From assembly GCF_000021305.1 (NCBI RefSeq), contig NC_011772.1, forward strand, positions 1,836,001 to 1,900,000: a stretch of DNA of 64,000 nt, in the 5' to 3' direction. Source of the DNA: Bacillus cereus G9842 (GTDB lineage: Bacteria > Bacillota > Bacilli > Bacillales > Bacillaceae_G). Positions 9,374 to 18,960 of this stretch are shown here, in pieces; position 1 is the first letter of the stretch; each line of letters begins with the position of its first letter. The translations under genes and the position numbers were made by a program. The notes beneath the pieces are model-generated. The model ran no database searches. It was not told the origin of the DNA and worked only from the letters and a program-made list of their open reading frames with translations.

Positions 9374-9647
9374 GTTAACAAATAGACATGAACGAAAAAG
9401 TAACGATAAGGACAAGAAATCATTTTTACGGTTTACAGAGAGGGAAGCCAAGGGTGTGAGCTTCCTAACACGAGAAATGATTTTACCACCTTTGAACTTC
9501 AATAGTGAACGAGTAATCTAGTAATTATTGACGGTATCAGCCGTTATCTGAACTTGAGCAATCTAGAAGGAGATATGTCTAGATTGGAACAAGGGTGGAA
9601 CCACGAAAACACATTCGTCCCTTTCCTAGGGATGAGTGTGTTTTTTT
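9374..9647 (+). promoter_or_regulatory. T-box leader 1 of the hom operon
   Basis: This is a T-box riboswitch. It has a Stem I with complementary AAATCATTT/AAATGATTT arms, an ACC (Thr) codon in the position expected for the specifier (9485-9487 region), and the T-box sequence AAGGGTGGAACCACG (9591-9605). It ends with a terminator whose arms are AACACATTCGTCCCT and AGGGATGAGTGTGTT plus seven T. It should read through when uncharged tRNA-Thr binds. The specifier call is by eye. Only two of 274 bases differ from leader 2 (G9385/A9732 and T9576/C9923). Confidence 0.9.
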
Positions 9648-9690
9648 ACGACCTTAGAGATTGAAAATTTAAAATAATTAAAAAATAGTA

Positions 9691-9718
9691 TTGATTTTGT
9701 TTTTTATGCGAGTATAAT
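9691..9718 (+). promoter_or_regulatory. Promoter P2 of the threonine operon
   Basis: -35 TTGATT (9691-9696), 16-base spacer, -10 TATAAT (9713-9718). It lies between the two T-box leaders, so each leader has its own promoter. Confidence 0.75.
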
Positions 9719-9720
9719 GA

Positions 9721-9994
9721 GTTAACAAATAAACATGAACGAAAAAGTAACGATAAGGACAAGAAATCATTTTTACGGTTTACAGAGAGGGAAGCCAAGG
9801 GTGTGAGCTTCCTAACACGAGAAATGATTTTACCACCTTTGAACTTCAATAGTGAACGAGTAATCTAGTAATTATTGACGGTATCAGCCGTTATCTGAAC
9901 TTGAGCAATCTAGAAGGAGATACGTCTAGATTGGAACAAGGGTGGAACCACGAAAACACATTCGTCCCTTTCCTAGGGATGAGTGTGTTTTTTT
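9721..9994 (+). promoter_or_regulatory. T-box leader 2 of the hom operon
   Basis: This is a second, nearly identical T-box leader exactly 347 bases downstream of the first. The T-box sequence is at 9938-9952 and the terminator at 9955-9994. Transcripts from P1 must pass two tRNA-controlled terminators to reach hom; transcripts from P2 pass one. The TGGA in the T-box would pair with a tRNA ending in UCCA. Confidence 0.9.
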
Positions 9995-10021
9995 ATTACT
10001 TTGAAAGGAGGTGCTTGTAAC

Positions 10022-10105
10022 ATGAAACAATTTGTACGTACGGAAATAACCACCACCTGCATGGCCAAAGAGCAGAATAAGGTGATTTATAGGTGTAACA
10101 ATTAA
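10022..10105 (+). CDS. 27-residue upstream peptide with a Thr-Thr-Thr run, possible leader peptide
   Basis: This short frame starts at ATG 10022 behind a near-perfect ribosome site (GAAAGGAGGTG, 7-8 bases away) and ends at TAA 10103-10105, 22 bases before hom. The peptide reads MKQFVRTEITTTCMAKEQ and ends in NKVIYRCNN. Three consecutive ACC codons follow ATA, so four of 27 residues are Thr. It lies between the second T-box terminator and hom. That is the place for a translational-coupling or attenuator-like leader, but no alternative terminator hairpin is clear after it. It could also be a chance frame or a small functional protein. No known family is recognised. Confidence 0.5.
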   Translation: MKQFVRTEITTTCMAKEQNKVIYRCNN

Positions 10106-10127
10106 ACTTTTAGGAGGAGATTAGAAG

Positions 10128-11423
10128 ATGAATAACGTTATAAATGTTGGGGTATTAGGTTTAGGTACGGTCGGAAGTGGTGTTGTTCATATTTTGAAAG
10201 AACATTATAAAAAAATCGCTCTTGATACAGGATACGAAGTGAAAGTGAAAACAGTCGTTGTACGTGATTTGGAAAAAGAACGCGATGTTTGTATTGACGG
10301 AATTGCAGTCACAAGTCATGCAGATGAAGTTCTAAATGATTCAAATATTGATATTGTAGTAGAGGTAATGGGCGGAATTGAAGAAGCAAAACAGCATATT
10401 GTTAAGGCTTTAGAAAATAAAAAACATGTCGTAACAGCAAATAAAGATTTAATGGCTGTATATGGTGCAGAGCTTCTTCAACTGGCAAATGATAATGATT
10501 GTGATTTATGTTATGAAGCGAGCGTAGCAGGCGGTATTCCAGTGTTAAGAGGACTAACTGACGGGCTAGCATCAGATCAAATTGAAAAAATAATGGGAAT
10601 TGTAAATGGTACAACAAATTATATGTTAACAAAAATGAGTCAAAATGGGTGGTCTTATGAAGAGGCTTTACAGGAAGCGCAAAAATTAGGTTTTGCAGAA
10701 TCGGATCCGACAGCAGATGTAGATGGACTAGATGCGGCGAGAAAGGTAGCAATTCTTGCAAACTTAGGTTTTTCGATGAATGTTTCATTAGGTGATGTGC
10801 AAGTAAGAGGGATTCGAAAGGTCGAAAAAGAAGATTTACAAATGGCTGAAAAGTTAGGATTTACTATGAAGTTAATTGGGAAAGCAGAAAAACAAGGATC
10901 AGCCATTCATTTAAGTGTAGAACCGACACTTTTACCAAGTCGTCATCCATTATCGAATGTAAATAATGAATTTAATGCAGTATATGTTCACGGTCAAGCG
11001 GTAGGAGAAGTAATGTTTTACGGACCTGGAGCTGGAAAGTTGCCAACTGGTTCTGCTGTAGTAAGTGATATTATTTCCATCGTTAAAAATATGAATCAAG
11101 TGCCGAAAAATAAAAGTGCGTTAAAAGAACCAGTTCCTTATGAATTACAAGGTGATGAAGAAGTAGTTTCGAAATATTTCTTGCGTATTTCATTACGAGA
11201 TGAGCCTGGGATGTTGCAAAAAGTAACAGAATGTTTCGTTAATTATTCTGTAAGTTTAAAAGAAGTTATTCAATTACCTTTAAACCGTGAACTGGCAGAA
11301 GTTGTTGTTGTGACACATCGAACTTCCAAGTATCAATTCGAACGAGTTTTAGGAGCGATAGAAGCTGTCGCAAGTGAAATAAACAGTTACTACATTATTG
11401 AGGAGGAAAAACAATATGTATAA
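10128..11423 (+). CDS. hom: Homoserine dehydrogenase
   Basis: This 431-residue enzyme reduces aspartate semialdehyde to homoserine in the shared Thr/Met pathway. The NAD(P)-binding motif GLGTVG is at residues 11-16. The catalytic domain includes [11 protein letters not shown] and [14 protein letters not shown]. The last ~80 residues form an ACT domain ([20 protein letters not shown]) that usually gives feedback control by threonine. It is first in hom-thrC-thrB behind tandem T-box leaders, so it should be induced by threonine starvation. The start ATG has AGGAGGAG upstream. thrC overlaps it by 8 bases. Confidence 0.97.
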   Translation: MNNVINVGVLGLGTVGSGVVHILKEHYKKIALDTGYEVKVKTVVVRDLEKERDVCIDGIAVTSHADEVLNDSNIDIVVEVMGGIEEAKQHIVKALENKKHVVTANKDLMAVYGAELLQLANDNDCDLCYEASVAGGIPVLRGLTDGLASDQIEKIMGIVNGTTNYMLTKMSQNGWSYEEALQEAQKLGFAESDPTADVDGLDAARKVAILANLGFSMNVSLGDVQVRGIRKVEKEDLQMAEKLGFTMKLIGKAEKQGSAIHLSVEPTLLPSRHPLSNVNNEFNAVYVHGQAVGEVMFYGPGAGKLPTGSAVVSDIISIVKNMNQVPKNKSALKEPVPYELQGDEEVVSKYFLRISLRDEPGMLQKVTECFVNYSVSLKEVIQLPLNRELAEVVVVTHRTSKYQFERVLGAIEAVASEINSYYIIEEEKQYV

Positions 11424-12474
11424 AGGACTATTAAAACAGTATGCTTCTTATTTACCGGTGAATGAAAAAACACCTGATGTGAGCTTAATGGAAGGAAACA
11501 CACCTCTTATTCCGTTATTAAATATATCAAAGCAATTAGGGGTTCAGCTATATGGTAAGTACGAAGGAGCGAATCCGACAGGTTCTTTTAAAGATCGTGG
11601 TATGGTGATGGCAGTTGCTAAGGCGAAAGAAGAAGGTTCAGAAGCAATCATTTGTGCATCAACAGGTAATACATCAGCATCAGCTGCAGCATATGCGGCA
11701 CGTCTTGGGATGAAATGTATAATCGTCATACCTGAAGGAAAGATTGCACATGGGAAATTAGCGCAAGCGGTCGCTTATGGAGCTGAAATTATTTCAATAG
11801 AAGGGAATTTCGATGATGCACTTAAGGCTGTAAGAAATATTGCTGCAGAAGAGCCGATTACGTTAGTAAACTCAGTAAATCCTTATCGAATTGAGGGGCA
11901 AAAAACGGCAGCATTTGAAATTTGTGACCAATTGCAAAATGCACCAGATGTTCTAGCTATCCCTGTTGGGAACGCAGGAAATATTACAGCATATTGGAAA
12001 GGTTTCTGTGAATATGAGAAAGAAAAAGGTTATAAGAAGCCAAGAATTCATGGCTTTGAAGCGGAAGGAGCAGCTGCAATTGTAAAAGGGCATGTAATTG
12101 AAGAGCCTGAAACAATTGCAACAGCAATTCGCATTGGTAACCCAGCAAGTTGGTCGTATGCAGTAGAGGCTGCCGAGCAGTCTTGTGGTGAAATAGATAT
12201 GGTATCAGATGAAGAAATTTTATATGCGTATAGGTTATTAGCAAAAACTGAAGGAGTTTTCGCTGAACCAGGATCAAATGCTTCATTAGCCGGCGTAATT
12301 AAACATGTTCAATCTGGAAAAATCAAAGAGGGAGAAACAGTTGTTGCAGTATTAACTGGAAATGGTTTGAAGGATCCTGATATCGCTATTTCTTCAAATC
12401 AACTAGACATCGCAAGTTTGTCAAATAATATAGAACAAATTAAAGATCATATTAAAGGGGTGATTATGTCGTGA
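11416..12474 (+). CDS. thrC: Threonine synthase
   Basis: This 352-residue PLP enzyme converts O-phosphohomoserine to threonine. PLP is bound to Lys59 in TGSFKDRGM. The phosphate-binding loop is PVGNAGN, and [21 protein letters not shown] matches the fold II family. The start is ATG 11416, inside the end of hom and 9 bases after AGGAGG (11401-11406). An earlier in-frame codon at 11398 has no ribosome site. The 3' end overlaps thrB by 4 bases, so the three genes are translated together. Confidence 0.97.
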   Translation: MYKGLLKQYASYLPVNEKTPDVSLMEGNTPLIPLLNISKQLGVQLYGKYEGANPTGSFKDRGMVMAVAKAKEEGSEAIICASTGNTSASAAAYAARLGMKCIIVIPEGKIAHGKLAQAVAYGAEIISIEGNFDDALKAVRNIAAEEPITLVNSVNPYRIEGQKTAAFEICDQLQNAPDVLAIPVGNAGNITAYWKGFCEYEKEKGYKKPRIHGFEAEGAAAIVKGHVIEEPETIATAIRIGNPASWSYAVEAAEQSCGEIDMVSDEEILYAYRLLAKTEGVFAEPGSNASLAGVIKHVQSGKIKEGETVVAVLTGNGLKDPDIAISSNQLDIASLSNNIEQIKDHIKGVIMS

Positions 12475-13364
12475 TACCATTAAGCGTTCGTGTCCCTGCT
12501 AGTACGGCGAATGTTGGTCCTGGATTTGATTCAGTTGGAATAGCTTTGTCATTGTATTTAGATGTGGTGGTTAAAGAAAAAGCTGATAAGTGGCAAGTAA
12601 TCCATTCCTTTGAAGAATCAATTCCGACAGACGATAAAAATTTAATCGTTAGCACGGCATGTAAAGTATGTCCTTCTATATCACCCCATATAATAGAAGT
12701 TACTAGCAATATCCCATTAACGAGAGGGCTAGGAAGTAGTGCATCAGCGATTGTAGCTGGGATAGAGGTTGCGAATCAACTAGGTGATTTGAACTTAACT
12801 GCTGATCAAAAAGTTCAAATTGCTACAAATTTTGAAGGACATCCTGATAATGTTGCTGCTTCTATATTAGGTGGAACTGTAATCGGAGCACTTGATGGAA
12901 AGGATATTTCCGTCGTAAGAATTGAGAGCAAGGAATTAGGGGTAATTTCTCTTATTCCGAATGAAGAATTAAATACAGATGAAAGTCGATCTGTATTACC
13001 AAAGATGTTTCCGTTTCATGAGGCAGTTAAAGCTAGTGCGATAAGTAACGTATTAGTAGCTGCATTATGTCAAAAGCGGTGGGAAGTTGTAGGTGAAATG
13101 ATGGAGAGAGACCATTTTCACGAGCCATATCGTTTAGAACTCGTACCGTTATTACCATCTATTCGTAAATGCGCAAAAGAATTTGGTGCGTACGGCACAG
13201 CACTTAGCGGTGCGGGACCATCTATTTTTATATTAACGCCATATGAGAAACGTCAAGAAATCGCTGAGCAATTAGCGAGAGTATTTACAGATATGAAAGT
13301 ATGTGAGCTTGAAATCGACCATAAAGGTATTATTGTAAATAAGGAAGAGCATATTGGATTATAA
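12471..13364 (+). CDS. thrB: Homoserine kinase
   Basis: This 297-residue GHMP-family kinase phosphorylates homoserine, supplying the substrate of ThrC. It shows the N-terminal substrate loop ([15 protein letters not shown]), the ATP-binding GHMP loop [10 protein letters not shown], and the C-terminal [14 protein letters not shown] motif. It starts at GTG 12471, overlapping the thrC stop (GTGA), with AAAGGGG upstream. A terminator follows directly, so the operon ends here. Confidence 0.97.
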   Translation: MIPLSVRVPASTANVGPGFDSVGIALSLYLDVVVKEKADKWQVIHSFEESIPTDDKNLIVSTACKVCPSISPHIIEVTSNIPLTRGLGSSASAIVAGIEVANQLGDLNLTADQKVQIATNFEGHPDNVAASILGGTVIGALDGKDISVVRIESKELGVISLIPNEELNTDESRSVLPKMFPFHEAVKASAISNVLVAALCQKRWEVVGEMMERDHFHEPYRLELVPLLPSIRKCAKEFGAYGTALSGAGPSIFILTPYEKRQEIAEQLARVFTDMKVCELEIDHKGIIVNKEEHIGL

Positions 13365-13391
13365 AGAAAGCTGGCATGGCTAGCTTTCTTT
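13363..13391 (+). terminator. Terminator of the threonine operon
   Basis: AAAGAAAGCT (13363-13372) pairs with AGCTTTCTTT (13382-13391) around a 9-base loop. The left arm starts within the thrB stop codon. Confidence 0.85.
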
Positions 13392-13497
13392 ACGTTGCAA
13401 ACCTATTTTAAATTGGGTTTTTTCGGAAAAAAATATAAAACAAATGTTGATTTTGAATAATGTAAGTAAAGAGTGCATTCATTTTGGAGGTGATTAA

Positions 13498-13707
13498 ATG
13501 AATAAAGAGTCACCAGAAGAAAAAAGAGAGCGTATGAGACAAAGTGAATTAAAAAGTAATCCTACGGGTTCTTTACATGACGGACTCAATAGAGCGGAAG
13601 CAGGTAGTCTAGTTGATATAGCCGGCGGTATGAATTGGAAAGGTACAGGGATAATCATTTTAGTACTACTTTTAGGATACATTGTATACACTTATTTTTT
13701 CAGTTAA
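13498..13707 (+). CDS. Small membrane protein, DUF6366-like
   Basis: This 69-residue protein has a charged N-terminus (NKESPEEKRERMRQSELKSNP), a Gly-rich middle (LVDIAGGMNWKGTG) and one C-terminal membrane segment (IIILVLLLGYIVYTYFF). The layout matches the small proteins grouped as DUF6366 in Bacilli, whose role is unknown. It has an excellent ribosome site (GGAGGTGATTAA). It stands alone between the threonine operon and a lipoprotein gene, and a hairpin at 13827 probably ends its transcript. Confidence 0.7.
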   Translation: MNKESPEEKRERMRQSELKSNPTGSLHDGLNRAEAGSLVDIAGGMNWKGTGIIILVLLLGYIVYTYFFS

Positions 13708-13826
13708 AGAATGCTTGTTAAAATTTTGATTTGTTTAGTTTCATAATTGTTGAGAAAAAATGCAGTTACTGTATTACATATCTTCTAAGCGAATTATAGT
13801 TGTTCATATCAACTTTTAATACTCCA

Positions 13827-13862
13827 AATAGAGCTAGCAAAATGCTAGCTCTATTATTTTTT
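13827..13862 (+). terminator. Terminator upstream of the GH-like lipoprotein gene
   Basis: AATAGAGCTAGCA pairs with TGCTAGCTCTATT, followed by ATTTTTT. Confidence 0.8.
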
Positions 13863-13914
13863 GCCACATTTCTGTAACAAACCACCTGTATATTCATTGG
13901 TGGAGGTGCAGAGG

Positions 13915-16218
13915 ATGAAAAAAATGATAGCGATATGTCTTCTAACAACTATGCCATTTTCGACTTTAGTCGGTTGTGACGTAAAAGGTAGTAATGCTGT
14001 ACAAGAGTCTAAAATAAAGAAAGCGACGTATAAAGATTTTACTTATGATGTAAATCCAGAAACATTCACAGTAACTGTAGAACATGACGGTGTAAAGGAA
14101 CAGGCATCACAACCCCTACCGAAAATGAAGGTATCGAATGTAAAAAAAGAAAAGGATCGTACATCGTGGGAATATCCAGATCAAAAAGTAAAAATAAAAT
14201 TAGAAAAGAAAAAAGACCACTTAAACATTGAAGTGGAATCGACTGGTGCAGAAAGTTTTACATGGCCGAAAGTAGGAGCTGAAAATTATACACTTCCGTT
14301 ATGGGAGGGTAAGCAAATTCCGAGCAATGATGAGAATTGGAAGAAGTTTTTAAAGGATGATGCATATTCATTTGCTGAATCATTTTCTATGAAGTTTTTC
14401 GCATTAAATGGTTCGAAATATTCAATTGTATATATTGCAAACAATATGTTTAATAATGAATTGAAATTTCATTCGGATCCGAAAATAGGATTTGATTTTA
14501 CACATGAATTTCCGAGCATAAATAAAAATAAAACATATGGATTTCAATTATATGTGACAAATAATGATGCGGTAAGCATTGCTAAACTGTATAAGGATGA
14601 TATTGTTCGAAAAGGTGAATTTAAAACATTACAAGAAAAGGCTAGAAAAAATAAAGAAATCGAAAAGTTATATGGAGCGGCGCATTTTTATTTTTGGAAT
14701 CAAAATGGTTTATCAGAAAATAATATAAATTGGCCAAAACTAAGGGAGCAAATAAATAGCCCGCTGTTTAGTCATATAAAAGAACTTATTCAAAAGAATA
14801 GTTCAGAGCCTGGGGAACTGAATGTATTAGATCAAGTAAGTAAACAAGATTTCATTGATAAGTATCAAAAAAATGTTATTTTACGTTATATAAACGAAGT
14901 ATTATCCATGAAGGAATTTTATAAAGAGGATATTTTTCAAAACGTTGACCAGGAAGCTAGTGTGCTATTAAAGAAAGGTGTAGGTCACTTAACGAATACA
15001 GAATTGTATAGCTTAAATAAGCATTTATTAAAGTCGCTACTTGGCGATGCGGTTGAAGAGGTAAGTAAATGGGGTAATGCAGATGGAACGGACATACTAA
15101 AGGAAATGACAGAGGCCGGAATAGAAAAAGCGTGGATTGGTCTGCCGAACTGGGAACAAGGATTTATGCAACCGAATTTCGTGGCAAAAGCGAAGGAAAT
15201 GGGGTATTTAGTTGGTCCGTATGATTCATATCATTCCATTCACGAAAAAAGTGATAAAAATTGGAACACAGCATCCTTTAATGACCCATCATTATACGAA
15301 GAGGCTACTGTAACGAAGAAAAACGGAGAAAAGGTGCAAGGCTTTTTAGGCAGAGGTCGCAAGTTAAACCCGACTTTATCGCTGCCTAGTGTAAAGGAAC
15401 GCATGAATGATATATTACAAAATGGTCCTAAATATAATTCATGGTTTATTGATTGTGATGCGACAGGTGAAATTTACGATGACTATTCAGCGAAACATAT
15501 AACGACACAAGAGCAAGATTTAAAAGCACGTTTAAAACGAATGGACTACATTGCACAAGAAAAGGGTATGGTCGTTGGTTCTGAAGGTGGAAATGATTTT
15601 GCTAGTAGTACGATTGCATTTGCACACGGAATTGAAACACCTGTTATTAAATGGGACGATGAAGATATGCGGAAAAATAAAACAAGTCCGTATTATGTCG
15701 GTGGATATTGGTCACCAAATCAAAATGTTCCCGAAAAATATGCAAAACAAGTACCATTGAAAGAAGAATATAAACAAGTATATTTAAATCCAGTATATTC
15801 GGTACCATTATATAAATTAGTATACAATGATTCCGTTATTACAACGCATCATTGGGAATGGGGAAGTTTAAAGGTAAAAGATGAAGTTGGAAATCGAATG
15901 CTGTCTGAATTATTGTATAATGTTCCTCCGTTGTACCATTTAGATGAAGTAGAGTGGAATAAACATAAAAAAGAAATTACAGAGCATCTAAAAGTTTGGA
16001 ATGAAGTTCATGAAAAAGCAGTAAAAGAAGAGATGACGAATTTTGCGTATTTGTCAGAAGATAAGCTAGTACAATCTGTTTCTTATGGAAAAGATATTAA
16101 AATCATTGTGAACTTCTCAAATGAAGACATGGAAGTAGAAAAAACGAAAATAAAAGCAAAGTCGGCTTTTATTGATAATCAGGGGAAGAAAAGCATGTAT
16201 ACGCCGTTTGAGAAATAA
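13915..16218 (+). CDS. Glycoside-hydrolase-like lipoprotein (GH101-related GHL group)
   Basis: This 767-residue lipoprotein has a signal peptide (MKKMIAICLLTTMPFSTLVGC) with lipobox LVGC. After an Ig/beta-rich N-terminal part there is a TIM-barrel-like region. Its stretches EMTEAGIEKAWIGLPNWEQGF, WFIDCDATGEIYDDY and MVVGSEGGNDFASS carry acidic residues at strand ends, as in the GH101-related GHL1-3 proteins. A cell-surface sugar-cleaving role is inferred and the substrate is unknown. The ATG at 13915 follows GGTGGAGGTG. An in-frame TTG at 13861 lacks a ribosome site and is rejected. The next gene is an LCP protein. Confidence 0.75.
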   Translation: MKKMIAICLLTTMPFSTLVGCDVKGSNAVQESKIKKATYKDFTYDVNPETFTVTVEHDGVKEQASQPLPKMKVSNVKKEKDRTSWEYPDQKVKIKLEKKKDHLNIEVESTGAESFTWPKVGAENYTLPLWEGKQIPSNDENWKKFLKDDAYSFAESFSMKFFALNGSKYSIVYIANNMFNNELKFHSDPKIGFDFTHEFPSINKNKTYGFQLYVTNNDAVSIAKLYKDDIVRKGEFKTLQEKARKNKEIEKLYGAAHFYFWNQNGLSENNINWPKLREQINSPLFSHIKELIQKNSSEPGELNVLDQVSKQDFIDKYQKNVILRYINEVLSMKEFYKEDIFQNVDQEASVLLKKGVGHLTNTELYSLNKHLLKSLLGDAVEEVSKWGNADGTDILKEMTEAGIEKAWIGLPNWEQGFMQPNFVAKAKEMGYLVGPYDSYHSIHEKSDKNWNTASFNDPSLYEEATVTKKNGEKVQGFLGRGRKLNPTLSLPSVKERMNDILQNGPKYNSWFIDCDATGEIYDDYSAKHITTQEQDLKARLKRMDYIAQEKGMVVGSEGGNDFASSTIAFAHGIETPVIKWDDEDMRKNKTSPYYVGGYWSPNQNVPEKYAKQVPLKEEYKQVYLNPVYSVPLYKLVYNDSVITTHHWEWGSLKVKDEVGNRMLSELLYNVPPLYHLDEVEWNKHKKEITEHLKVWNEVHEKAVKEEMTNFAYLSEDKLVQSVSYGKDIKIIVNFSNEDMEVEKTKIKAKSAFIDNQGKKSMYTPFEK

Positions 16219-16532
16219 TAACGTGAAATATACTGTATTCATAGAGGTTTTATTATTAGCTGGACTCTTTATTCATATCGTTTATCTGGAAAAAGATATC
16301 CTAATTTAAAATGAAAGAGTTAATGAATTTATAAATTTGCATGTTGCGAAGTGCTAAATTTTTGAAATTGGTAAATAGTGACTTGCCAAAAATAAGTACG
16401 AGAGTATAATGTGAAATGGAATACATATTGGGTTTAAGTAGTAACCTTACAAAATTGTAAGGTTAATGAAAGGAAATTCAATATGAAGATAAATAGACTT
16501 ACATTATACTTGGTAAAGAGAAAGAGAGGCGA
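16219..16532 (+). other. 314-base intergenic region
   Basis: It holds a 28-codon hydrophobic frame (GTG 16223 to TAA 16309, MKYTVFIEVLLLAGLFIHIV) without a convincing ribosome site. There is also a small inverted repeat AACCTTAC/GTAAGGTT (16443-16450 and 16457-16464). Nothing else is evident. Confidence 0.3.
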
Positions 16533-17540
16533 ATGGGTATGAGCTCTGAATTAGAACAAAATACGAGAAGTAATAAAAAGCGTTCTAAAAGAAAGTCAAT
16601 AAAATGGTTCATATTAATTCCATTCTTCCTACTTATTTTTGGAGGAGTAGGATATGGTTCGTTTATATATAATAAAGCAAAAGCAGTTGTAAATGATGCA
16701 TATGCAAAAATTGAAAAGTCATCAAAGCGTGATAAAGAAGTTGAACCTTTAAAGGATAATATTTCAATATTAATCATGGGTGTAGATGGAAGTGAAATGA
16801 GAAAAAGCCAATATGGCGAAGCAGTTCGAACAGATGCACTTTTATTAGCAACAATTAATAAAGATGATAAGTCTGTTAAGCTAGTAAGTATTCCACGTGA
16901 TTCACGTGTTTATATTCCAACTAGAAAAAAATTAGATAAAATTACTCATGCTCACGTATTTGGTGGCGTAGAAAGCACACGCGATACAGTGGAAAGATTT
17001 TTAAATGTCCCTGTTGATTATTATGTGAAGTTTAACTTTGAATCATTCGTACAAATTGTCGATTCAATTGGTGGTATTGATATTGATGTACCAGTTACTT
17101 TCACTGAACAAGATAGTAAAGACCAAGCTGGTATGATCCATTTAGAAAAAGGTTACCAACATTTAAATGGAGAACAAGCACTTGCACTTGCAAGAACGCG
17201 TAAAATTGATAGTGACGCAATGCGTGGACAGAGACAGCAACTTGTAATAGAAGCAATTGCCAAAAAAGCGATGTCTGTTCAATCAATTAGCAAAATGGGC
17301 TCTTTACTAGATGCGGTTGATAAAAACATGAAAACGAACTTAACATTTGACGATATGCTTGCCATTACAAAAAATATGGCAGGAACTAATTTGGAAATGG
17401 AAAAAATGCAAATAGAAGGTACAGATAAACGTATCGGTGGTATTTATTATTACATTCCAAATGAAAAAAATATAAAAGATATTTCAAAAAAATTAAATGA
17501 TCATTTAGGTGTAACGCCAAAATCAGTTCGAAACGAATAA
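16533..17540 (+). CDS. LytR-CpsA-Psr (LCP) family cell-wall glycopolymer transferase
   Basis: This 335-residue protein has a short basic cytoplasmic N-terminus (KKRSKRKSIK), one membrane segment (WFILIPFFLLIFGGVGYGSF) and an extracellular LCP domain. LCP motifs are ILIMGVDGSE, RTDALLLATINK, KLVSIPRDSRVYIP and the Arg-rich RTRKIDSDAMRGQRQQ. LCP enzymes attach teichoic acids or other glycopolymers from lipid carriers to peptidoglycan. Two ATGs (16533 and 16539) are possible behind AGAGAGG. Neighbouring deacetylase and lipoprotein genes fit a cell-envelope cluster. A strong terminator follows. Confidence 0.92.
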   Translation: MGMSSELEQNTRSNKKRSKRKSIKWFILIPFFLLIFGGVGYGSFIYNKAKAVVNDAYAKIEKSSKRDKEVEPLKDNISILIMGVDGSEMRKSQYGEAVRTDALLLATINKDDKSVKLVSIPRDSRVYIPTRKKLDKITHAHVFGGVESTRDTVERFLNVPVDYYVKFNFESFVQIVDSIGGIDIDVPVTFTEQDSKDQAGMIHLEKGYQHLNGEQALALARTRKIDSDAMRGQRQQLVIEAIAKKAMSVQSISKMGSLLDAVDKNMKTNLTFDDMLAITKNMAGTNLEMEKMQIEGTDKRIGGIYYYIPNEKNIKDISKKLNDHLGVTPKSVRNE

Positions 17541-17541
17541 T

Positions 17542-17574
17542 AAAAAAAGATTGGCTTTTGCCAATCTTTTTTTT
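17542..17574 (+). terminator. Terminator after the LCP gene
   Basis: AAAAGATTGGC/GCCAATCTTTT with a TTTT loop and a run of T. Confidence 0.88.
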
Positions 17575-17672
17575 GAAGTGGATTAGCAACTTTTTAATAA
17601 CGTTTTTTTGTTCTAGAAAAATTATACTAAAATCATTTTAATTTATATAAACAAAAGGTGTAATTATACGAT

Positions 17673-18009
17673 ATACTAGAGGGGACTATTTGGAAATTAG
17701 CTCCTAAAGTTGAAGGAAAGGAAATTCAATTTATCACTATTTATAGAACAATTGAATTGGTGGAAATTGAAACAGGTTAAAGAAAGACTGTTCAAAATGC
17801 AATTACATATTCATACACATTGAAGCGATTAAGGTGAAAGATGAAGAGATAGTAATTGCGAAAGATCATTTATCATATATTGACCAGCTATTTTGCCAGA
17901 TTAATAATTATGTAATAGGTGAAAATATGGTTTAGCTATCGTCAAAAAATGGTGGATCTTCATGGAGATACGTTGAGTCTTATAAGCACATGGAACAATA
18001 CTTTTGATA
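17673..18009 (+). pseudogene. Decayed protein-coding remnant, family unknown
   Basis: Three short protein-like stretches sit in shifting frames. The first (17673-17780) contains ILEGTIWKLAPKVEGKEIQF. The second (about 17822-17935) contains KVKDEEIVIAKDHLSYIDQL. The third (to a TGA at 18007-18009) contains KNGGSSWRYVESYKHMEQYF. No single frame or start codon joins them, so this looks like a gene of some 110 codons ruined by frameshifts. The rest of the 17575-18124 gap is AT-rich. The family is not recognised. Confidence 0.4.
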
Positions 18010-18124
18010 AAACTCCCAGTATAATACAAAAAAATCTGTTTACATGGTGAAATAAAAATAAATAGATGTATAATTATATTGGGCGATTTATATATAAGAT
18101 TAATAGGGAGAGGAATTCGATAGA

Positions 18125-18946
18125 ATGGAAAAAGCTTTAAAAATTAAACAAATAGTAGTCGTTTTAATAGCGATTGCCGCAGTAGCTATTGGGTATTACA
18201 TGTTCCAATCAATTACTTCACCAGCAAAAGCTGTTGCGAAACAAGAAAATGTAGTGCAGCTTGCAAGTGAACAGCCGAAAGTTGAAATGAATAAAACGGC
18301 ACCAAGTCGTTTTAATGGAAAAGAAAGAAAAGTTGCTTATCTTACATTTGACGATGGGCCAGGGAAATATACGGCTGAATTATTAAATACGCTAAAACAA
18401 CATGATGCGAAGGCGACGTTCTTTTTAATTGGAGCGAATGTCAAAGAATTTCCTGATTTAGTGAAACGTGAAAATGCTGAGGGTCATTATGTAGGCATGC
18501 ATAGTATGACACATAATTTCGCAAAGTTATATAAAAATGGCGAGTATGTAAATGAGATGAAAGAAGATCAAGGTTTAATCGCTAATATTATTGGGAAATC
18601 ACCTAAATTAACACGTCCTCCATATGGTTCGATGCCTGGATTGAATGAAGGTCTTCGAAATAAAGTGGTAGAAAGCGGATTTAAAGTATGGGATTGGACA
18701 ATTGATTCATCAGATTGGAAATACAATAAAATGCCAATTGATGCAGCTGCAGCACAAATTGCTCAAAATGTATTAACAAACGCAACAAAACCACAAGAAG
18801 TAATTTTAATGCATGATATTCACCCGCAATCAGTTGCTGCTGTGCCAGCAATTTTAAAGGGGCTAAAAGAAAAGGGTTATGAGTTTGAAGCTTATCATGA
18901 AGAGAATCACTTCCCAGTGAACCTCTGGCATGATAACCGTATGTAA
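18125..18946 (+). CDS. Peptidoglycan N-acetylglucosamine deacetylase (membrane-anchored CE4 enzyme)
   Basis: This 273-residue protein begins with a membrane anchor or signal segment (IVVVLIAIAAVAIGYYMFQS). A NodB/CE4 domain follows: TFDDGPG (Asp76, Asp77), HSMTH with the zinc histidines, RPPYGSMPG, and the late DWTIDSSDWK and LMHDIH motifs. It matches the B. cereus/B. anthracis peptidoglycan GlcNAc deacetylases whose product resists lysozyme; the exact orthologue assignment is from memory. The next gene, a YkyA-type lipoprotein, starts 14 bases downstream and is probably co-transcribed. Confidence 0.9.
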   Translation: MEKALKIKQIVVVLIAIAAVAIGYYMFQSITSPAKAVAKQENVVQLASEQPKVEMNKTAPSRFNGKERKVAYLTFDDGPGKYTAELLNTLKQHDAKATFFLIGANVKEFPDLVKRENAEGHYVGMHSMTHNFAKLYKNGEYVNEMKEDQGLIANIIGKSPKLTRPPYGSMPGLNEGLRNKVVESGFKVWDWTIDSSDWKYNKMPIDAAAAQIAQNVLTNATKPQEVILMHDIHPQSVAAVPAILKGLKEKGYEFEAYHEENHFPVNLWHDNRM

Positions 18947-18960
18947 TGGAGGAATGAACG

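Noticed and set aside
10402..10788. Long open frame opposite hom
   Set aside because: It has no ribosome site or protein-like composition, and the hom frame with conserved motifs explains the region.
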